Assembly (NCBI GenBank): GCA_000482765.1
Contig: AXWR01000026.1
Location: 1-42,065 of the forward strand
Length of the DNA stretch: 42,065 nt
From: Meiothermus taiwanensis DSM 14542
Lineage (GTDB): Bacteria > Deinococcota > Deinococci > Deinococcales > Thermaceae
Direction of reading: 5' to 3'
Below the pieces are notes generated by a model that worked only from the letters and a program-made list of their open reading frames with translations, did not search any database and had not been told where the DNA came from. Shown here piece after piece: positions 39,076 through 42,065 of the stretch (the stretch's first letter is position 1; every line of letters starts with the position of its first letter). The position numbers and the translations under genes are program-made.

Positions 39076-39978
39076 CTATCGGGGTGTCTTCCACAAGTCC
39101 AGTACCATCTCGGCCACCCGGCGGGCGGTGGCCGGGGCCAGCAGGATGCCGTTGCGCCGGTGCCCCACAGCCGCCAGCACACCCGGTGCAACCGGCCCCA
39201 CCGTAAGCCGGCCCGCCGGACGGTAGCCCCAGTAACTCTCCAGGATGGGGGCCCCTCTGAGGGGTGGGAAGGCCTCGGCCCGGTAGCGCTCGAGCCAGGC
39301 CAGCCCCTCCGGCTCCACCCCGGGCCGCCAGGTCTCCCGCTGGGTAGCCCCCAGGTAGGTCTGTCCGTTCCGTGGCAGGGCGTATCCTTCTCCTACAAAG
39401 ACCGGGCCCGGCGGGGGTGGGGCGGCCAGGCGGAGGGCCTCCCCTTTGAGGGGGTGGATCTCCAGCCCGAACCGCCCCGCCCAGGCCCCGCAGGCGATGA
39501 CCACCCAGCGGGCCGGGAGGCGCCGGCTGGCAGTCTCGACCCAACCCTCTGAGAGGCCCGTGACCTCCTTCCGCTCGATCCGCCCTCCCAGGCGCAAAAA
39601 GGCCTTCTGGGCCGCCTCCAAAAGCCGAACCGGGTCGGTGTACCCCCCCGGCTGGGGGCGGTGGTGGGCCAGGGCTTCCCAGCCCGCGGGGGGGTGCTCG
39701 AGCGGCCAGACCCCTCCCAGGATCAGGGGAACCTCCACCCCACTTTTCTCGCGGAGCTCCGCGACCAGACTGGGGTACTCGGCCAGGCCCTCCTCGGCCC
39801 AGGCCCGCACCTCCCCAGAGAGCCCTTCAGCGTCGGGGGCCAGCATCCCTGCCGAGGCCCGGGTGGCCTGGCCCTCCTTGCCCGCCTCGAAGAGGGTGAC
39901 CTCGAGGCCCGCCCGCACCAGCCGGTATGCGATAAGGCTGCCGATGATGCCACCCCCCACCACCGCCACCTCGCTCAT
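39076..39978 (-). CDS. thiO: glycine oxidase ThiO
   Basis: An FAD enzyme that oxidises glycine to the imine used for the thiazole ring of thiamine. The 300-residue protein has the FAD motif Val-Val-Gly-Gly-Gly-Ile-Ile-Gly at about residues 6-13, Ala-Ser-Ala-Gly-Met-Leu-Ala-Pro near 43-50, and the C-terminal [12 protein letters not shown] typical of ThiO. It is about 60 residues shorter than the B. subtilis enzyme. Use of ThiO, not tyrosine lyase ThiH, indicates an aerobic thiazole route. The ATG overlaps the thiG stop by 4 nt. Confidence 0.93.
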   Translation of the reverse strand: MSEVAVVGGGIIGSLIAYRLVRAGLEVTLFEAGKEGQATRASAGMLAPDAEGLSGEVRAWAEEGLAEYPSLVAELREKSGVEVPLILGGVWPLEHPPAGWEALAHHRPQPGGYTDPVRLLEAAQKAFLRLGGRIERKEVTGLSEGWVETASRRLPARWVVIACGAWAGRFGLEIHPLKGEALRLAAPPPPGPVFVGEGYALPRNGQTYLGATQRETWRPGVEPEGLAWLERYRAEAFPPLRGAPILESYWGYRPAGRLTVGPVAPGVLAAVGHRRNGILLAPATARRVAEMVLDLWKTPR

Positions 39979-40772
39979 AGGGGCAGCTCCGGTTGTGGCA
40001 GGGGCACGCCCTGGGCTGGGCTGGAGGGGCTGGCGGTAGGGCGCTCGGGCATGGGCCCGGCCTCGTAGGCCCGGCGCCCCGCCTCAACAGCCAGCCGGAA
40101 GGCGGCGGCCATCGCCACGGGATCCTGGGCCTCGGCGATGGCGGTGTTGACCAGCACTGCGTCGGCTCCCAGCTCTATGGCCCCGGCAGCCTCCGAGGGC
40201 CAGCGCAGCCCGGCGTCCACCACGATGGGTGGTAAGTGGGCGCGCTGCTGGGCGAAAATCTCCAGCATGGCCCGGTTCCTGAGGCCCTGCCCCGAGCCGA
40301 TGGGGGCGGCCAGGGGCATCACGGTGGCGCAACCGAGCCGGGCCAGCCGCTGCGCCAGCACCGGATCGGGGGCGATATAGGGCAGCACCACGAAGCCCTC
40401 CTGCACCAGAATTTCTGCGGCGTGCCAGGTTTCCACTGGGTCGGGCAGCAGGTAGGTGGGATCGGGGATGACCTCCAGCTTGACCCAGTCGCTGCCTGTA
40501 AGCGCCCGCCCCAGCCGTGCCAGGCGCAGGGCTTCGGCTGCGGTGCGGGCCCCGGCGGTGTTGGGCAGCACTCGGTAGCGCTGCCAGTCCAGGGCTTCCA
40601 GCAGACCCTGGTGCCCGGGGGCCTTTGCCTCGACGCGCCGGATGGAGACGGTCACCACCTCGGCCCCGGAGGCCTCGAGGGCCTCCCGCATCAGTGTGAA
40701 GTCGCGGTACTTGCCCGTGCCTACGAGCAAGCGACTGTTCAGGCGCTGCCCTGCGATTATCAGTGCGTTCAT
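39975..40772 (-). CDS. thiG: thiazole synthase ThiG
   Basis: Builds the thiazole phosphate from deoxyxylulose 5-phosphate, dehydroglycine and ThiS-thiocarboxylate. The 265-residue TIM barrel shows [14 protein letters not shown], the Schiff-base lysine in Val-Lys-Leu-Glu-Val, and Val-Asp-Ala-Gly. A proline-rich tail of about 20 residues at the C-terminus is not part of the usual fold. It begins 2 nt after thiS and overlaps thiO by 4 nt. Confidence 0.95.
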   Translation of the reverse strand: MNALIIAGQRLNSRLLVGTGKYRDFTLMREALEASGAEVVTVSIRRVEAKAPGHQGLLEALDWQRYRVLPNTAGARTAAEALRLARLGRALTGSDWVKLEVIPDPTYLLPDPVETWHAAEILVQEGFVVLPYIAPDPVLAQRLARLGCATVMPLAAPIGSGQGLRNRAMLEIFAQQRAHLPPIVVDAGLRWPSEAAGAIELGADAVLVNTAIAEAQDPVAMAAAFRLAVEAGRRAYEAGPMPERPTASPSSPAQGVPLPQPELPL

Positions 40773-40774
40773 GG

Positions 40775-40981
40775 TTAGCCCCCCTGCATCAAGGTCACGA
40801 TCTCCACCACGTCCCCCGTCACCAGGGTGCGATCCGGCCAGCGGCCTTTGCCCCAGATCTCTTCGTTGAGCAAGACCACGACCGCCTCGGGGTTAACTCC
40901 CTGTTGGCGGCATACCGCCTCCACCATCTCACCAAGGCTCTTTCCTTCGGCCTCCACGGCCCTGCCGTTAATCCAGACCAT
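40775..40981 (-). CDS. thiS: sulfur carrier protein ThiS
   Basis: A 68-residue ubiquitin-like protein that carries sulfur as a C-terminal thiocarboxylate. It ends in the required Gly-Gly after Val-Thr-Leu-Met-Gln, and starts Val-Trp-Ile-Asn-Gly. The ATG at 40981 fits the normal length; the frame is open to 41029 but that part overlaps thiE. The start overlaps the thiE stop by 14 nt. No thiF (ThiS adenylyltransferase) is seen in the operon. Confidence 0.93.
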   Translation of the reverse strand: MVWINGRAVEAEGKSLGEMVEAVCRQQGVNPEAVVVLLNEEIWGKGRWPDRTLVTGDVVEIVTLMQGG

Positions 40982-41594
40982 CCAGCCACCTCCGCATCTG
41001 CCTTGCGGCTCTCTCGGGATCGGGCGCATCCAAGATGCTCCGCACCACCGCCACCCGGCGGGCGCCGGCCTCCAGCACCCTGGGTAAGGTGTGCTCGTCG
41101 ATGCCGCCTATGGCGAACCAGGGCAGCCGGAGGTTTTGCGCGGCCCACCGCACGTAGGCCAGGCCCGCCGCCGGCCGCCCTGGCTTGGTGGGGGTTTCCC
41201 AGACCGGCCCCACCGAAAGGTAGCCCGGGCTGCCCTCGAGCGCAGCCTGCTCCCGCAGGGCCTGCGCGGGCTCATGGGTGCTGCGCCCGATCCAGCCCGC
41301 AAAAAAGCGCCGGGCCTGGGCCACGCTCAGATCCCCCTGCCCCAGGTGCACCCCGTCGGCTTCCAGCAGAGCCGCCAGATCGGGGCGGTCGTTGATGACC
41401 AGCGGCACCCGGTAACGCACGCACAGCGCTCGTAACCTCTCCCCCAGGGCCAGGATGGCCTGGGCCTCGAGGTTCTTGGCCCGTAGCTGCAACAGATCCA
41501 CCCCGCCCTCCAGGGCCGCCTCGAGGCGGTGCAGCAGCTCCGTCTGGGTTTGACCGGGGCGTGGGGTCGCTACCAGATATAGTTTCCCGTGCAA
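40968..41594 (-). CDS. thiE: thiamine-phosphate synthase
   Basis: Joins HMP-pyrophosphate and thiazole phosphate to thiamine phosphate. The 208-residue barrel has [21 protein letters not shown] and the C-terminal Ala-Ile-Gly-Gly-Ile. I take the TTG at 41594 as start because an AGGAGGT site ends 6 nt upstream and the first strand (Lys-Leu-Tyr-Leu-Val) follows at once; no ATG fits. It is the first gene after the TPP riboswitch, and a hairpin can mask its ribosome-binding site. Confidence 0.93.
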   Translation of the reverse strand: MHGKLYLVATPRPGQTQTELLHRLEAALEGGVDLLQLRAKNLEAQAILALGERLRALCVRYRVPLVINDRPDLAALLEADGVHLGQGDLSVAQARRFFAGWIGRSTHEPAQALREQAALEGSPGYLSVGPVWETPTKPGRPAAGLAYVRWAAQNLRLPWFAIGGIDEHTLPRVLEAGARRVAVVRSILDAPDPERAARQMRRWLDGLD

Positions 41595-41602
41595 AAAACC
41601 AC

Positions 41603-41628
41603 CTCCTGAACCGGCCAAGGGTCAGGAG
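41603..41628 (-). promoter_or_regulatory. ribosome-site sequestering hairpin of the TPP riboswitch
   Basis: On the minus strand CTCCTGA (41628-41622) can pair perfectly with TCAGGAG (41609-41603), which contains most of the AGGAGGT ribosome-binding site of thiE. This would be the off-state of a translational expression platform, and no U-run follows, so transcription termination is less likely. Confidence 0.6.
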
Positions 41629-41662
41629 CAAGGCGCACATCAGGTTGTAGGGATTTCTCCAT

Positions 41663-41748
41663 GGGCTTCCCTCCGCCGGTACTAACCGGATCAGGTTCCA
41701 AGGGTTACAGGGTTTTCCCTGCTCTCAGCCCCTACAGGGGCACCCCTA
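41663..41748 (-). ncRNA. TPP riboswitch (THI element) aptamer
   Basis: Reading on the minus strand, the element starts AGGGGTGCCC, has the conserved CTGAGA (41728-41723), then the CCTGATCCGGTTAGTACCGG core (41695-41676) and ends GCGGAGGGAAGCCC. These are the diagnostic TPP-binding sequences of the THI box. It lies in the 5' leader of the thiE-S-G-O-C-D operon and should repress it when thiamine pyrophosphate is plentiful. Confidence 0.97.
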
Positions 41749-41761
41749 GCCGATCAACTCG

Positions 41762-41791
41762 ATGATACTGGGCTGCCAGCGGCCAGGTCAA
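41762..41791 (-). promoter_or_regulatory. promoter of the thi operon
   Basis: On the minus strand TTGACC (41791-41786) and TATCAT (41767-41762) are 18 bp apart. Transcription would begin near 41755, just before the riboswitch. The -35 box is within about 15 nt of the IS transposase stop codon. Confidence 0.7.
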
Positions 41792-41805
41792 GGTGATGTA
41801 ATCGG

Positions 41806-42065
41806 TCAATACATTTGAGACTCCAGGGGAACCGACACCTCCTGTAGCTTAGCCAGGTACTCCACCGGCGCCAACCCCCCCAGGGCCATGTGCGGCCGGT
41901 GCAGGTTGTAGTGCTCCAGATAACCCTCCAGCTCCCCTTGAATAGCCTCTATCCCCAGCGGTAAAGCCCGCGTGTAAAACTCATCCCGAAACGTCCGCTG
42001 CAGCCGCTCTACCATCCCGTTCAGCTTCGGACTCCTCGGCGGCAAAACAAAAAGCTCTATCCCCA
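41806..42065 (-). mobile_element. 3' end of an IS transposase gene (integrase-core family), cut by the window edge
   Basis: The visible 86 residues form the C-terminal part of a DDE integrase-core transposase of the IS3/IS481 kind: Leu-Pro-Pro-Arg-Ser-Pro-Lys-Leu-Asn-Gly, then the catalytic-region helix Val-Glu-Arg-Leu-Gln-Arg-Thr-Phe-Arg-Asp-Glu-Phe-Tyr, then Tyr-Asn-x-His-Arg-Pro-His-Met-Ala-Leu-Gly. The frame is open to 42065 and the start lies outside. The inverted repeat that ends the element must be in about 41786-41805; TGTA at 41797-41800 and GGTCAA repeats (41786, 41804) lie there, but I cannot fix the end or a target duplication. Confidence 0.88.

Overview
The window looks like a chromosomal segment from a member of the Thermaceae, most likely Meiothermus. 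I infer this from the high GC content, the compact layout, the protein set, many start codons placed 6-8 nt after a TAnnnT -10 box (leaderless style), and the very frequent palindrome CTCGAG. No database search was possible. I see no rRNA or tRNA gene and no CRISPR array. The only mobile element is the 3' part of an IS transposase at the right edge.

Layout. 1-3112: end of an unknown gene, era, a DUF2905 membrane protein, a group III truncated haemoglobin (minus strand), and a deoxyhypusine-synthase-like gene with a possibly structured leader. 3126-9137: an IclR regulator followed by a TRAP transporter (dctPQM), pxpA and a fused pxpB-pxpC, best read as a regulated operon for 5-oxoproline (pyroglutamate) uptake and hydrolysis. 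9207-12059: a 929-residue methyltransferase-TPR-DUF2325 protein. 12063-18217: pyrF, an asparaginase of the Rhizobium type, a Tat-exported alkaline phosphatase with a small exported Rieske protein, a DUF309 protein, thioredoxin and a cytochrome P450.

18214-26895: a polyol catabolic cluster. It has an FGGY (ribulokinase-like) kinase, an ABC transporter of the sorbitol/mannitol type without its ATPase, and three dehydrogenases (two zinc MDR, one SDR), all on the minus strand. A divergent LacI-family regulator sits beside them, and three near-identical 16-bp operators lie in and around the shared promoter region. The simplest pathway is pentitol to ketopentose to ketopentose 5-phosphate.

26879-34740: plsX, an MscS channel, an L-2-hydroxyglutarate oxidase, phosphoglucomutase, then thrB overlapping a DUF4388 gene, and a divergent gene encoding a possible distant relative of DUF4388. 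34949-36939: coaX-coaBC (coenzyme A synthesis). 36936-41791: a minus-strand thiamine operon thiE-thiS-thiG-thiO-thiC-thiD led by a promoter, a canonical TPP riboswitch and a hairpin that can mask the thiE ribosome-binding site. The IS element lies directly upstream of that promoter.
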